In this document: positions 34,101 through 49,100 of the stretch, piece after piece
Numbering within the stretch: the stretch's first letter is position 1
How the letters are laid out: each line of letters opens with the position of its first letter
DNA from: Gonatopus flavifemur
Lineage: Eukaryota > Arthropoda > Insecta > Hymenoptera > Dryinidae
NCBI GenBank assembly: GCA_018340375.1
Contig: JAFFJZ010000001.1
Span: 30,434,001 to 30,498,000 of the forward strand
Direction of reading: 5' to 3'
DNA length: 64,000 bases
The notes under the pieces: generated by a model
The model's database searches: none
Seen by the model: only the letters and a program-made list of their open reading frames with translations
Told to the model about the DNA's origin: nothing
Made by a program: the position numbers and the translations under genes

Positions 34101-37100
34101 AGAGAAATTTCTATTATATGTATAATACAAATAGAGATAGCTATAATATATAATAACAGATATTATACTTGGAAAGACCGGGTCTTTCAATATTTAGAAA
34201 GAATTCATCAACGTTGAGAAAAATGACTGTCAATTTAGGTAAAAACAGGATCGCTGAAAAATAGTTGCAGCCCGAGAAAAAATGATTTAGATCTAATTAG
34301 ATCTAATGGATTAGATCTCCTTAGATCTAAAAAATGGAAAAATTCATGCTCTGTGGGTCGATTTAGATCTATTTAGATCTACGGAGATCTAACTGATTTT
34401 TTTCGGAAATATGTAGTTCCTCAAAACCATCTAAAAGTGAAGAAAATGGGCAGTAGATGCACGCAAATTTCGATTAATTAATATGAAATTTTTTGTGATT
34501 TAGATCTATGTAGATCTAACCAGATCTGTCTAGATCTAAATAGATCTACATTTTCCATTTTTTAGATCTAACGAGATCTAATTAGATCCACTTAGATCTA
34601 AATCATTTTTTCTCGGGAGGGAGTCTACCAAAAATTCGTAGTCAAAATATTAAAAGTTGATAGTTTCATTGGTATTTTTCACAGTGGAACTATCAATTGT
34701 TAATAAATCGACTACGAATTCTTAGTAGACTCCCTACGAATATTTTTCAGCGATCAGTTGACAGTCATTTTTCTAAATATTAATAGACCCGGTCTTTCCA
34801 TGTATATCTAGTCAAATTTATTATGCGTATAATAAAATTTATCCCATGATATAATAAGTGCACAATCTATGTAATAATCTTTATGATGTCTCTCATAAAT
34901 TTTATCATTCAATTATTGCTGTCAGCCCTAGTAAAAAAAAACCATAGATCCTCGCCAAATCTCATTGAGCCTTGTACAATGTTCTGACGAAATCCCATTC
35001 AAGCATTTGTCAATGAGATTTAATCAGATGAATGTATTTTTTCATAGTGATTCTGATTGAATCTTGCCAAATCTGATTGAATCTTGTACAATGTTCTGAC
35101 CAAATCCCATTCAATTTCATGTCATCAGATTCTATGGATTTTTTTAACCAGGGAGAGCCGGCAAAACAGTTTCAAGTGGTGTGCTGAGTAGGGGGGAAGT
35201 GAAAAAACGCAGCTAATCAGAAGAAATCGTCGCAAAGGTCAATGTACAGGATGAAATTTTGGTTTGCCGAATATTCGACCGTGGGGTGGACCTTTCACCG
35301 GCCCTGATTGCTGTCCCTATTTAAAAATAGGGATAAATCACATATTTCTCTCTGTGTAGTGAGAGTGCCTGCTTCGCGAACTTTTTACACAAATCATGTT
35401 AAGCACAAAATGCTTCGATCCCATTTATCGTTATCCCCCCCCCCCCCTCCCCTATGTTTTCATTATGGAAATGTGGAATTTTGTTCTATTTATTTCTTTG
35501 ATCTTGAAAAACCTATTCTATCGTATGTGTGCAAAATGTTATGGACATAAGGCTAAAATTGCTACACGTTTTAAAGAGCTTGATAGGTAAAACTAGTACT
35601 GAGACAGCTTAAATAGCTAGCTTTTACGGTATCGAATAAGAAAATAAAAACTTGATTATGTGACATGCCATTATGGTACAGTACTTGATGTGTGGTAAAT
35701 GAAAAATTCATAAGTGAAATAGAAAATGTAATAGTACCATGGAGAAATGAAAATCACTCTCTTCTCACTGTTATTTACACGAAATTAGTTAATGTAATGG
35801 GAACGATAGTGTTAGACTTCAGAAATTCTATACTCTACACAGTCAATTTTGATATACTTGTATGACTAATATATCCTCGTTAGTTTGACTTTTTCTGATA
35901 ATCTAACATAAGAACTTCGACAAAATTTGAAATATGAAGGAATGATATTTATGATGCGAAGATAAGATATAACATTCAATGTTTCTCACCTGTTGGCTAC
36001 CCTTCACAGTGAATAAATTAAAAATTATAGTTTTTTAATTTGAAATTCAATTAACATTTGTTCGTTCATCACTAAAGATGTCATCATGTTATCGATTTAC
36101 GCTCCACACTCAGTATATTTAACATATTTGAATTAATCTTCGATTAATTTCAGTACACACGCCATTGACTTGGAATTTAATTGCCGTGGAGCTTCGATAG
36201 CATGATCACTTGATAGATGAAAATTTAAAAAAAATTTCTATATCCTCTCACAAATACAAAGTCGAATGTTCTAAATCTTTTGTCAACTACAATAATATTT
36301 TGCATTCGTTTCCAATTGAAATCACCAGCTTCAGATAGCATTTTCAACATACCTGAATTCAATTCCCTGACTAGTGTTGACATGGCATTAGTGACACTGT
36401 CGGCAGCTACCAATAAGTCGTTCCGTAAAGATCGGCCCAAGCTATTATTCGCACTGCTGGAGCCACTCCCTGGTAAGCTGTTGGTCCTGAACGCAGACCT
36501 AACATCGAAAATCTCTATTTTCTTTGCGCAAAGCGATAATTAAATAAAAATATTTATATGTATGTCTCGATTCAAATGGTCGCGGCATGCCAATTTATTG
36601 CTCAAGCATAATCAATGAAACTCGTATGATATTCATACAATTATTGCTTGTACGTAGCTAAATGTACTCATCAACAAGCATACACAAGCACTAACAAAAA
36701 ACTGTCATACGTGGGCAAACTATCAGGTACTTAGTATTTCAACGCGCATGCATTTTTATTAAAATTTGATTCTTTCACATCGACCGATGTACTTTTTAAT
36801 ACAGGTACATTAGTTGGACATGATACATATGATAGGAATATGACATTTTCTGGAAAAAATTAAAATCACTTGACAGTGTTTGAAAAGAAAAACACATATT
36901 CATGTAAAAGTTACACGTATTATGACGAGTTTGGAAGTCATCGAACAGAAGTTATATCAGCATACAGTGCTTCGATAGAATGCATGCTCAATATTGCAAA
37001 GAGATATAGATATATACATATTGTTTTTATCAAGATCGACCCGACAGAATCCTACCAAAATTCATATAGTCGAAATTTGAATCGTTTATCGTGAAGAATG

Positions 37101-40100
37101 AGGTCTTTGATTTTGATATTTCATTCAAAAAAAATTGATTTCCCAACACTCTCATCAATTTCTAATTAGATTTCACATTCATTTTCGGTAAACGATTCAA
37201 AATTCAGCAATTCGATAGGAAGAAAATAAAATAACAATTCCTATTCAATACGTTCAACAAACTTTTTCTTCGATGTAAACTTTAATTTAATTCAACTTTA
37301 TTTAAATAATAATACAACAACAAAAAAATAAACTCGCATCGAAATGATGTAGTGATGACTAATAAAAATCTTACTTTGTGGACTAATATTCACAATCGTA
37401 ATTACTCGTAAACAATATTCCCACGATGAAATAAATTCTTTTAATAAAAATAAATCACCTGTTCTTTTACACACTGTTACCGATGAGAAGTTATCTAAAT
37501 GTTTTACCAGTACAAATGATATAAAGTAAGCGTAATCATTTGGATTATGAAAGGATAAGATGTTATAAACGATACATTCAAATCATAATGAATTAACACA
37601 AAGCGTCAAAATAAAACTTGAAAAAGCGCAGTGGGGGAGGCGTAAAATTCCATTCGATTAAGGATTATTCAAATTTTCTTTTTTTTTCTCTCAAAATAAT
37701 TCAACGGGGTTAATTGTGGAATATAGTTTTACATTTACTCAGTGCCGATATCGAATCATTCTCTTAACAAATTTGTATAAAATCACTGAGGCGTGCATGC
37801 AGAACACTAAAATCTATGTTTTTTTGTTTTTTTATGCTTGATCATGTCGATAAAAAAAAATGTTTTCCAACCAAATCTGATATAGCAGAAATCAATTTTA
37901 AATCAGACTTCTCGCGTATGCGAATTAACGTACATCGGAATTATGTTCAAAAACAATTGAGAACCGACTTTCACAAAAATTGATTTCTTTCTGTACAATA
38001 TTTCTCTGATAAAACTACTTTTGATATCATTGTATTGACGTTACCTACTAAATAAACGTGTTATAAAAATATATATCTACTTATGAACTTTCATGGAAGA
38101 CGATCTTCGAGATGAGCGTAACAAATATACTTTTTTTTTTTATTGAAGACTGGACAAAAAATTCTTAGATCATGGGATTTGAGTTTCTTAAACAATACCG
38201 AATACAACTAGCTAGTGCGTCGTATATGTGCTAATTTTTGACAATGATCGCAAAATGTAGTTGACTTTTTTTCATATATATATGTATATATATAAATATA
38301 TGTATGTATATACATATAAATTCTCTTTCATCGTTAATTGTTCTACGTAATATCGAACAGTTCTTCTTTAATCAACTTTTTGTGGTTACATGCCTCCCTA
38401 CCTGACGTCACCTCCAACACACGACAGGTTATCTGGAATTGGATTTTGTATTGTTCCAAGCATCGCGTTATTCTGCATGTTCGATACAGATGTCGTTGGA
38501 ACTGAATTCTGATAGCTTTGAGACATTTGTGATTGATTTTGTTGTTGTTGTGATTGTTGTTGTTGTTGCTGTTGTTGTTGCTGCTGCTGTTGTGGCGTTG
38601 TTGATAATGGCCCACCTGGTGTGGGGGGAGCTGATCTGCTACTAGGAACAACACCAGGTGGCAAGGGAGGTGATTTGGTACTCCGGGGAGAACTGTTAGG
38701 CGTTGAACGTGGCGATGCTTGATGATTCTGGAATAAAACGAAATTTAGTTTATCAATAACGATTGTCCCTACATTTTCTAAACATCGAAAAGTTTGGCTA
38801 ACAACAGATCGCTAGTATTTTTTTCAAACATTTTTATTTCACATGGAATTTCCTCAATTAAAAATAAATATTAATTTGCTGGAGATTTGATTCCCTCCCC
38901 TCCCTTACTTTTTGATGCTCGGAATTCCTTATTAACTTATTTTATCATTACCTGTCTCTTATATGAATTATATCTGAAATTAATATAAAAGTTTCTGCGT
39001 AAGCTCAATAAAAAGTGTTGAATACAAATTTTTGTTAACAGATTGAAAACCAAAAGCTTTGTCGAGTATTCTGAAATTGTCTGCGTTGTGTGGATAAAAT
39101 AATCCATATCGAAAATGTTAACGACAAAAGCACGTTCTCTTCTCAACGCAAAATGACGTTAAATAATAACGGAAATCAAATTAAACAATCTTGAATCAAA
39201 ATTCGTGTTGCTTTCATTGTTTTTATTTCTTTTATAGAATCAAACTTTCCAGTTGAAATTATTTTTTTTCTCTCTTGTTCGCTTCTTCAACATATACTTC
39301 TGAAACATGTTTTGACATCGGGTCTTTAATGTCCCCTTTGACTTTGTACGTACGATCATGCATCTAAAACGCTCTTTCTACTTTGAAAACTTCTCTCATT
39401 CACAGACTCTTCTAGTTCTTCCTACATTTTGACTATGCAACATGAAGTAGAATTGCGAAGAGAAAATAGGGAAACATGAATCAAAATTAATAACACAGAG
39501 AGAATTCATTGATATTTCCCATAGGACTGAGGCGAAGATGTTCTTAATGTAACTTTATATAAAATTTGTACCCAATTTCTATGAAATTGTATAAAATATC
39601 GATTGAACCTTGATACAAATTTTATACAAACTCATATTGGGTAAAATTTCGTTCTAGCCTTACTTTTCCATCTGTAAGAACAAATATGAATTTCCAAAAG
39701 AGAAAGGATATTGAGATCCAATTCCAATTTAATAAAAATCTCAAAACCTTCAAACTACACCATGGAGATTTTGTTTGAAAATTCCACCAAGAATCATTGG
39801 CAACAATACATTCAACGATTTTTTATGGAGAAATTGTTTACAGTAGCCAAACTGTGATGCACTTTAATGTTAATGTCCGAAAACAGTGTCCAGATATTTT
39901 TCAATATTCAAATAAAAACAGCAAATATTACCTTCAACATTTTCATTAAACCTTCTAATTGTACCATCAGTTGCCTTCTGGAATCTTGTAAAGTCGCGAG
40001 ATGAGTTTCCAATTCATCTTTCCTTTGCCTCAGCGCCCTCAATTCAGACATCAAAGCTGGATTCTCTAAACCTGCAGCTTCAATTTCTTGTTGTCTTCTA

Positions 40101-43100
40101 CAAATGAATAATCAAATTTGAAATAAAGTATTTAATCACATAATAAAGTCTAATTTATTAGCATGAAGCAGAGATGTACGAGTGATGTAGTGTATGTATA
40201 CGAATCTAATGAGAAAATCTTCCGGAAATCCGATTAGTTAGCGTGAAGGAATATTAGATTTTAATTTTGGACCTGATCTCATTATTCATGTTATTGATAT
40301 TCATTATATAATTGATTTGATCATTTCAAAACTTTATTCCGACATATACAGAGTTGTGTAATATTTGAAATGGTTTAATTTCATATGGAAACACAAAATG
40401 CAAAATACCTGTTTCAATTTTTACTTCAAAAATGCTTATTTTATAATATAATTTTGCAAATTAAAATGTTTTATACAATCGAAATGTTTGAACCTCAGTC
40501 AACTAAATGAAGCGTTTTCGATTATCAACAATGTGCTAAGCTTCTCCAACTTGACTCCTGTTCTTTTTCCAAATCGTACCTCTTCACCCCTATGAGCAGG
40601 AGATCAGATTTCAAAAACCTCTTGTCCCCTTTGGACCCTCGTGAGGGAAGCGAGGGTTAAGCATTTGACAGCATGTAAACATACCCGTACAACGAACGAA
40701 ATGTTTCATTATAAAATATTTTATCTGAATTATCGACATATTTATTCACTTTGAGGCGTTGAAAAGTGGCTATAGGATTTAAACAATTCGAGTATATTGA
40801 AACAAAACACTTGAATTCGTGATGGTTTCTCATCATGAAAATGAGGAATGCGATCAATCAACGCGTGGTTCAAATAAATAGAGATTGAAACAAAGATATA
40901 AATCAATGGAGTGATTCGTAAAATATGGTGATTAGTTGGAAAATACAATCAGAGGTGAAAGAATATTGTTAGATTTATTGCATCACTTTGTTGAACTCAA
41001 CAACAGTATTATCATAACAAAATACTACTATAACTACAGTAGCTATGAAGTTTAGCTGATAACACACAGTGGTCTTGAAGGAACAAATGGTATAACAGAA
41101 ATGGATCAAAAATCTGCACCAGGGATTCTGTTTGTACTAGTCTATAGATCAAATTTCCGTTGGAATTAAAATCCTATATCGAACTCCTTGAAAAATATGT
41201 CTGATTGAAGAATTCTATTTTTTAAGATAAATTTGAATTGAAATGTATGTATATATTAAAAAATATATTGTACTTGATTATAAGGCATATTTTTCAAATA
41301 AACATACATTCAAGTAAATTCAATTATTTCTTTATTTTTACAAATTATTTCACAAAATTATATATTCGAATCAAGTAGGTTTTGATATGTCTTGTGGAAA
41401 ATTCGACAACTGCTTTTTTCAATTTTCGTGAGTACTCGGTAATGTTCTCCATCGGTTTTATCTTGTATTTATCCCATAATTTATTAAAATCCCGATGTAT
41501 GGATTCTCCAGCCTGTTCTGATCCTAAACCCATACTCTCATTCTTCAAAAAGTAAACTTCAAAGCGATTATACACGTAGTAAGTTGTTGCTTTACTATAA
41601 AATTAATCGGACCAAATTTAAAGAAATATTTATCTGAACGATGTAAGTAGTTCGAAGTACCCCAGGAATGTCCGAATCCTCAATTCATATGCTTTTGAAT
41701 CACGTAGAGCATAGTGTTTACTTTTTGAAGAACAAGGGTTTGGGTTCATGGACAGAACAGTCTGGAGAATCCATACATCGAGATTTCAATAAATTTTTGA
41801 ATAAATACAAGATAAAATCGATGGAGAACATTACCGAGTACTCACGAAGATTGAAAAAGACAGTTATTGAATTTTCCTCAAGACATATATAAAAATCTAC
41901 TTGATTTGAATGTGTAATTTTGTGAAATAATTTGTAAAAATAAAGAAATAATTGAATTCACTTGAATGTATATTTATTTGAAAAATATGTCTTATAATCA
42001 AGTACAATATTATATAAATGTATGGATAAATTTCAATTCAAATTCATCCTAATAAATAGAATTCTTCAATCGGACATATTTTTTGAGGAGCTCGATATAG
42101 GATTTTAATTCCAACGGAAATTTTATCCATAGACTAGTACAAACAGAATCCCTGGTGCAGATTTTTGATCCATTTTTGTTATACCATTTGTTCCTTCAAA
42201 ACCACTGTGAACAGTTAGTACCATAAAATGACGTAGATTCAACAGCAAGCACAAGAATCAACTTTTTTACAGCAGCTCCGCTGCCAAAAAAATCACTGTG
42301 ATGATGATGTTAATTGAACTGCATTGTTTTTTTCTGTGCAGTTTCATTTGCACATTGTACACACTGAGAACCTGATTTCTTAGATTTGAAGAAAATTTCT
42401 CCGCCCTCGTTCTGATAAATCTTGTTTTCAATGGAAAAGATAGTTCATTCCAATGAGAGGATTTTCCATTGAATTGAAATTATATTCTTCGAAGTCAAGA
42501 AGGAATATATTTCTGATTCAATTTGAAAATTTTTTGCTTCAATCTGATGAAGAATTTTTCCATTTAAAAAAATATTTATTAGAATGAGGGCAAAGAAAAT
42601 TTTCTTTCAATCCAAAAAATTGGGTTCTCAGTGTACATGATCTTAGGAGTAAGAATCCAAATATGAGCGATGGCATGTTTGAAAATTCAGTACTTTTTCT
42701 CAAAATTAACGAATTCTAATCCAAAAATAAATCATATTTCTTGTAATTATTATTCCATTTCGCGGATAATCATGGGTTGTCTTCAATTTTATACAAACTA
42801 ATCATTAGAACCAGGACTGTTTCGTTTAAACCAAGTGGTTCTTTGTTAATTTAGTGCTTTCGAATTGTTTTCTTCATCCATTTTGACTTTGTCTCTTTTT
42901 AATATGATCCATATTGGTGATAGTTTGAAAATCACTTGACGTTTTATGAAATAGAAGTTCTCGAAAACAAAATTATCATTCTTATAAGGATACCCTCCAG
43001 TTCTCGTAACTGTCTAAATTGTGGAGATATGTTGTTTATCATTGCAGAAACCGAACGGATAGTTGTGAAAACTATCTATGTAAGGAATCAAGATGACAAG

Positions 43101-46100
43101 ATATATATATATATTATATAGAATTGTAATGAGAGACAAGGGAAATATTGAGAGGTGGAGATCGATGAGGAACAAGATCAATTTAGGAACGAAAGAGCAA
43201 GTAGTCGACTACTAGAACACGATCGATAAAGATTCAAGGAGATATTCAAATAAGACCACGTAGCCGAATGAAATTCATAATATAGAAGATAAAACTTCCA
43301 AAGACAAAATTAGAGGTCCTGCTATAAACCTGGATGGATTGGATCATCAAATTACAACGAAAAACCGAAACTGGGAACCAACCATCATCGCTTTCACTTG
43401 GAAGGTTCCTAGAAATATGATGGATCATGTGGAAATCATATCCTGAATTTGCAAAGAAGCTCTGGTCTTGTTTATACCTCACGACATTCCTCAACCTCTC
43501 TCAAAAAGGTATCAAAAAAGAGCGCTCAATATTTTTGTATACAGCTGACAAAGAATATTGTTTCCTTACATTATACCCATACACGTATTGCCAAGACTGA
43601 AAAACCCCAAGCTTGTCGCAAGGTTGGCACATGTGTCAAAACCAAACCTCCGTGAAGAACAATTGGCCCAATATTGTTTCATGATTTTTCCGTTGTTCCC
43701 AATGGATAGTCGGTCATGGTACATTTGTTAATATTTTTCAAATGGTCACTACATTCGTTACAAGCTTGGCATAAGTGTAAAAATCGAGCATTCGTTGAGA
43801 ACAATTCTGCCAATATTGCCCACATGAATGGCACAATGTTTATAAATATTGACTGAATTTTGAATTTACAATGGCTGAAGACTTGGGGATAACCATCGGG
43901 TCAGGGCTGGCCCGATTTTCCTGCCATAATTAATTCTACACACCAGTTTTACACACCAAGCTAGATTTTATTGATCTAAGTAAGGATAGAATTTCACTTT
44001 ATGGTAATAGGATACTTTTAAATGTAATCATACACGAAGATCAACTGATTTTGAAGAACTCTTCACAGAATTTTATGATGTCTGGCTCATTTTGAGGACT
44101 ATCGGTATTGATTGAAATATCAAAGAACGCAAAGTTTTCAATGATCATACAAGCTTGTTCCAGTTTTGTCACATTTTTTCTATCGTTTTAAGATAATTCA
44201 TGTACGGTGTTCTGAGGGAGACAGTCATAAAAACTGAAATATGAATCGATTACTTTATTCATCCATATCTGCGATCAAAGAAGCATTGGTTGATGCTTGG
44301 TGGATGAGTTGGACCGGGCCTGGTAAAACCACTGGCCCAAGCTTGTCCTGATCTTATCATCCCCAAGCCTGGGCCAAGTTCAGTAAATTGTTCAAGACGA
44401 GTCTCGGCAGGTCTTGTGCCAGGCTTGATCCATCATTGGGCTATTGGTCCATACACACATGGGTAACTTTCATCGAATTTATGTGTTTATTTTCATTGAA
44501 GTACATATGTTCCACTCAACTTTCAAAAAAAGAAGAGAAAAGAATCTTATTCATTTGAAAATTTCGTCCTTCAAGATATAACTTTTTGATTTATTAATAA
44601 TCGATTGATTCTAACTTTTCCAGTTCAATCTCTGGAAGTATATTCATTTTGATGACGATATAAGTTGTACCTTTACAAGTGTAATATTGCCAACCCAAGA
44701 TGAAATCATCCAGTCTTCAGAGTCTTTACGAGGTTTCACGAGTTTCCACGACATTCAAGGTACGCAAGAAAGACCATTTTATCAGGACTCTTTATGGCGT
44801 TTTGTTATAAGGCTGAAATTAGCAGCCGTAAAGCTAGCAAGCGATTGCCATAATTTTTGTGAAATGTTATACAATCGATTTCTGGTATAAATGACACTTC
44901 AAGGATGTTTAATCAAAAGTTACAACACTCGGCTGCTAATTTCAGTTCCATTGTGTTGTTCAGTATCAAGCGCAAGAGATTTGGGAAAATTCAGTATTTA
45001 TAATAAACAGTATTCAAGATTCGGATAATTTTTCAAAATATTGTAACAAAAGTTGTAATGAATTCTATATCGGATAAAAACAGTTTCGAACGATCTATTG
45101 AATAAATGTAATTTTGAAAATTATGGTATATTTTACATTTGTAATGGGAAATGCTCAGGTATTTTGTATTTTCTATTCTGTACATCGAATCAAGTTTTGA
45201 TTTCCGAAGGGTAAATATTTATTTGATCAAATTTCATTGCATTGGAAAATTTATGAGTCAAAAATCACTAGTAATGTAGAAAAACTAAAAAAAAAACAAC
45301 AATAGCGATTCTCGTATCACAAATTTTCCCGGAAGACGAAATCTTTCATAAGGAAATACATCATTTTGGAACATTTGAAATGTATTTCTCGTGGAAGAAT
45401 TTTGATGTATTAATAATTGATATCAATTGATTAATATGTTTCTGTTCCAGTATTTGAGAGCAACCAAAGGGTCAAAGCCAAACAGAATCGATTATTAACA
45501 TGCGTGACTCTAGGATGGTTCGACAGGACGACCTCGAGGTTACGGCTTGATATAAAGGAAAATAAACGACACAGGTATACCTTAACCTTGCTATCTCGCG
45601 CATGATTTCCTTATTTTTTGCTTCTAATTGTGATATCAATTCACGTTGAGCTCGTGATGCATCCATCGGTGGAGTGTTCATGTCCATTGGTGTCCTACCC
45701 TGTAGCACATGAAAATACATATCACTTTACGAGTTGAGTCAATGAAATGATATATATCTGAGTAGTAGGGAGTAATAACCGACAGATTGGGTGTATAAAA
45801 ATTCTCAGATTCACTAAAAGATGGTCAGGATTTGAACGAAATAACCTATTTCACACTATTTCACGTGTGGATAACATTTGATTCGTTCTAAGGTTGAAAA
45901 GTTCATCTCTTTTCATCTAATCAATACTCTGAGCGAAGAGATGTGTTAATAGAGACATTCGTATGTGTAGTTATATCGCTACGTTGAGCGACATACATAT
46001 GCATTCATTGTATTCATCAATCGATGAAAATATTTTACTTGTAAATAACATTTCCTATGTATTTATGCAAACTGATTTCATGTACCTTATGCATTTTTTC

Positions 46101-49100
46101 AGCAGATGCTGAAACTAACAGCCGTGAATCTAGCTGTCGATTGTGATAATTTCATAAAAAACGACTTCACCAACCACTTCAGTGACATTCTCCTATGTTT
46201 CAAGCGGTCCCTGGTTTAAAATATTCCATACATTCTGATGCAATGAAATTTAATGGAATTTGGTCAGAACATCATACAAGATTCAATCAGAATCACATTG
46301 AAAAAATAAATTCATCTGATTAAATCTCATTGACGAATGCTTGAATGGAATTTTTTCAGAACATTGTACAAGATTCAATGAGATTCGGCGAGAATCAATG
46401 GTTTTGTTCAACCAGGGGTTACATCCTTGATTGAATTTTTCGCTCAGAAAGTTATAACAATCGGCAGCTAGTTTTAACTTCACGAATTCTATAGAAATCC
46501 AAGAGAATTCTATCGAACGAGAGTATTTAGCTATTGATACTCACCGTTTGATCAGCTTGTGACATTCTCGAACCAGCACGGGGCTATCAAAACATGACAT
46601 TTGGAGTTAAATTCATAAAATTGTGCGTTTATCACAATGATAGTGGTCATTCAGAATTCATTATTGTATATTAAGTAACAAACTTGAAAATATCTTTGAT
46701 CGAAGCATTTACATTCACTGTTAAAACAAACTGGAATTTTCCGGTACCCAGGGACTGGAAAACTTCTTTTGATGTCGAATTTTCCCGTATTTTACATGAA
46801 AATTCATGTATTCACTTCAATTTTCCAGTATGAATACAAGAATTTTCTTATTCGTGTACTGGAATTTTCATGATTTGAATGTAATTTTTCAGTACAAATG
46901 AACAGGTTAATTGCTTCCAGTACGGTACTGGAATTTTCCCGAAGTTTTTTTGACAGTGTTTCTTTGAAATAAACCTATTCTCTAATATTTTCCAAATTTG
47001 CAACTTTGTAGAATCATTAATTCAAATTACGCATCGCATAACCACATCGCGATGAAACAAATTAACGACCTGTTCATATAGATCGATAGAGTTGGATAAT
47101 TAATTTTCCATTCCATTATCTTGTCACACAATCGACAAACCACAACCACAACTACGGAAGAGAATACAATTGGCGTCTTATATGGCGAATGAATATCAGA
47201 AATTTATCAATAGTGTATTTACATCACGTTTTATCTCATTTCCAGTGTATTGAATTAAATACGTAATTTATTCACTGGGTTTGAAATTCATAATTTATAC
47301 ATACGTAACTAAAGATCGCTGAAAAGGTGCATAGATATTCAAATCATTTATTGGCCATTCACATAACGCGTATACAAATTCAAAGTAATGATTGAGAATT
47401 TTCTAACGGAGTATGCATATTGAAGTAAAGTACGTTAATTAAAGATCGGAGACCATTGAAATATATATTATATACTGATTTATTTAATCATTATCGAAAT
47501 ATTGTCAATCCAAAGCATTATTTTGTCTATATAGATTCGTTGGATTTTGTTTTTTTTCCCGAATTTCTTCAGAATTCAAAATTTTCAGTACTTGAGATAT
47601 CAAAATTGCACTTTTGATACACACCACTTGTATCGATTGAAGTGTTCAAAATTTAGCTCGCGATATTGGAAGATTTTATCTTCAGGAGATGAAGAATTGT
47701 AGTTAACTGGATCAAAATCGGTTTCATACGCAAAGAACACTGAGTTTTTTGTTTAAATCTGACATGAATTCAAGCCCATAACTGGAATTGAGGAGATGTT
47801 TTTCAGAATATTTTGGGGAATTTCACATATCTGTTGATAATCTTTGGATTTGTATTAAAGTTCTCCGTTCTATTTTGGAGTTGAATATCATTTGTTGTGA
47901 TTATTATTATCAATTTTAGCTCATTTCGAAGAGGAAGTATAATACGATAAAACTATAGTAAAATAAAATTATTTTTGTACTCACCACAGTCCTGGCTTCT
48001 TGTGCTAATCTTTGTGCATAACGTGCTATTAGTTTATGTTCATCATCCAATCTCGAACTGTCCATACTTAATAATATGGAAATAAAATAATGAAAATAAC
48101 AAATCATATAGAAAACAATTGAAAATAAAAAGAAAAAAGATCATACATACCTCCTCAAAGTGGATCGACTGTCCATCGAGCCAGAATCAAACGGTCCCAT
48201 AAATCCTGGATCTGGAAAACCATTATGAGATGGCAGAGGTGACGGTGGGCTGCGATTCAACAATAGAATACACATTACTACACAGTTCAAAGCCAAAATT
48301 ATGTTGAAAAAAAAAGAAAACATAACAAAAACACGTGATACTACTCACACTATATGCGAAAGATCTAAAGTTTTTTCAGGTTGTTCCGGAAATCTTGGTA
48401 AACAATTTTTCTCTGTTTCTGGGACGCATCTAAAGCTCTTCCGCAGCGAATGACCGATTTGTTTACTTGGTGATTTCTGTTCAAAAATCGTGTTTCATGA
48501 AATTCTGTATAATTCACTTTCAAGTATATCAAACAGAATTGATTACATACAAAACTACTGTGTTCCCTCGTTTCATGGTCGTTGTTATGAGTTCCCGAAA
48601 CTTTACCACGCCAAAAACAGTCTTGACATAATTGATACGAGTGACATTTTTGACATTTGTACCGGAAACCAGTGAAATTTTCCTTATGACATGCGTCACA
48701 AGCTATGTTATGAGTTACTGAAAAATAAATTAATTATTCATAAATATGCATGCGTTCACGATCAATTTTGATGATATATCAAATGAAATAATACCATTTT
48801 CCACTGCTGCCATTCTATGATATAACGGAAGCCAAATTAGACAATGCGGGCCAGGATCCGACATTAAAGTATTCAAAAAATCATTTACCGTGACTTTAGA
48901 ATTCTGTGGGAAGATATGAATCGTTACGTTATCGTGCATCTCATAAAAATCAAATCGAAATTTCGATATAATGTGTTTTTGAAACTCACCGGAGGAAATA
49001 TTGTACTGGCAAGACCATCCGAATACCCAAAAGATGGGGACTCATAAACAGCTGCCGTTAACGCTAAAACTTCTTTCAAATAATCTGCAAATCTCCAGTG

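Noticed and set aside
35308..35590. Overlapping frames through the poly-C run, considered as a proline-rich protein
   Set aside because: Both frames read through the homopolymer by chance; no start context or homologous motif.
36870..37094. 74-codon Tyr-rich plus-strand frame
   Set aside because: Lies in Dyb intron 14/upstream intron sequence on the opposite strand, without splice support or known motif.
38398..38400. TAG as the true dystrobrevin stop
   Set aside because: It overlaps a good donor, and the next exon continues the conserved dystrobrevin sequence in phase.
48730..48939. Dystrobrevin exon 5 frame extended at both ends
   Set aside because: The frame includes intron sequence; homology and splice sites limit it to 48903..48795.
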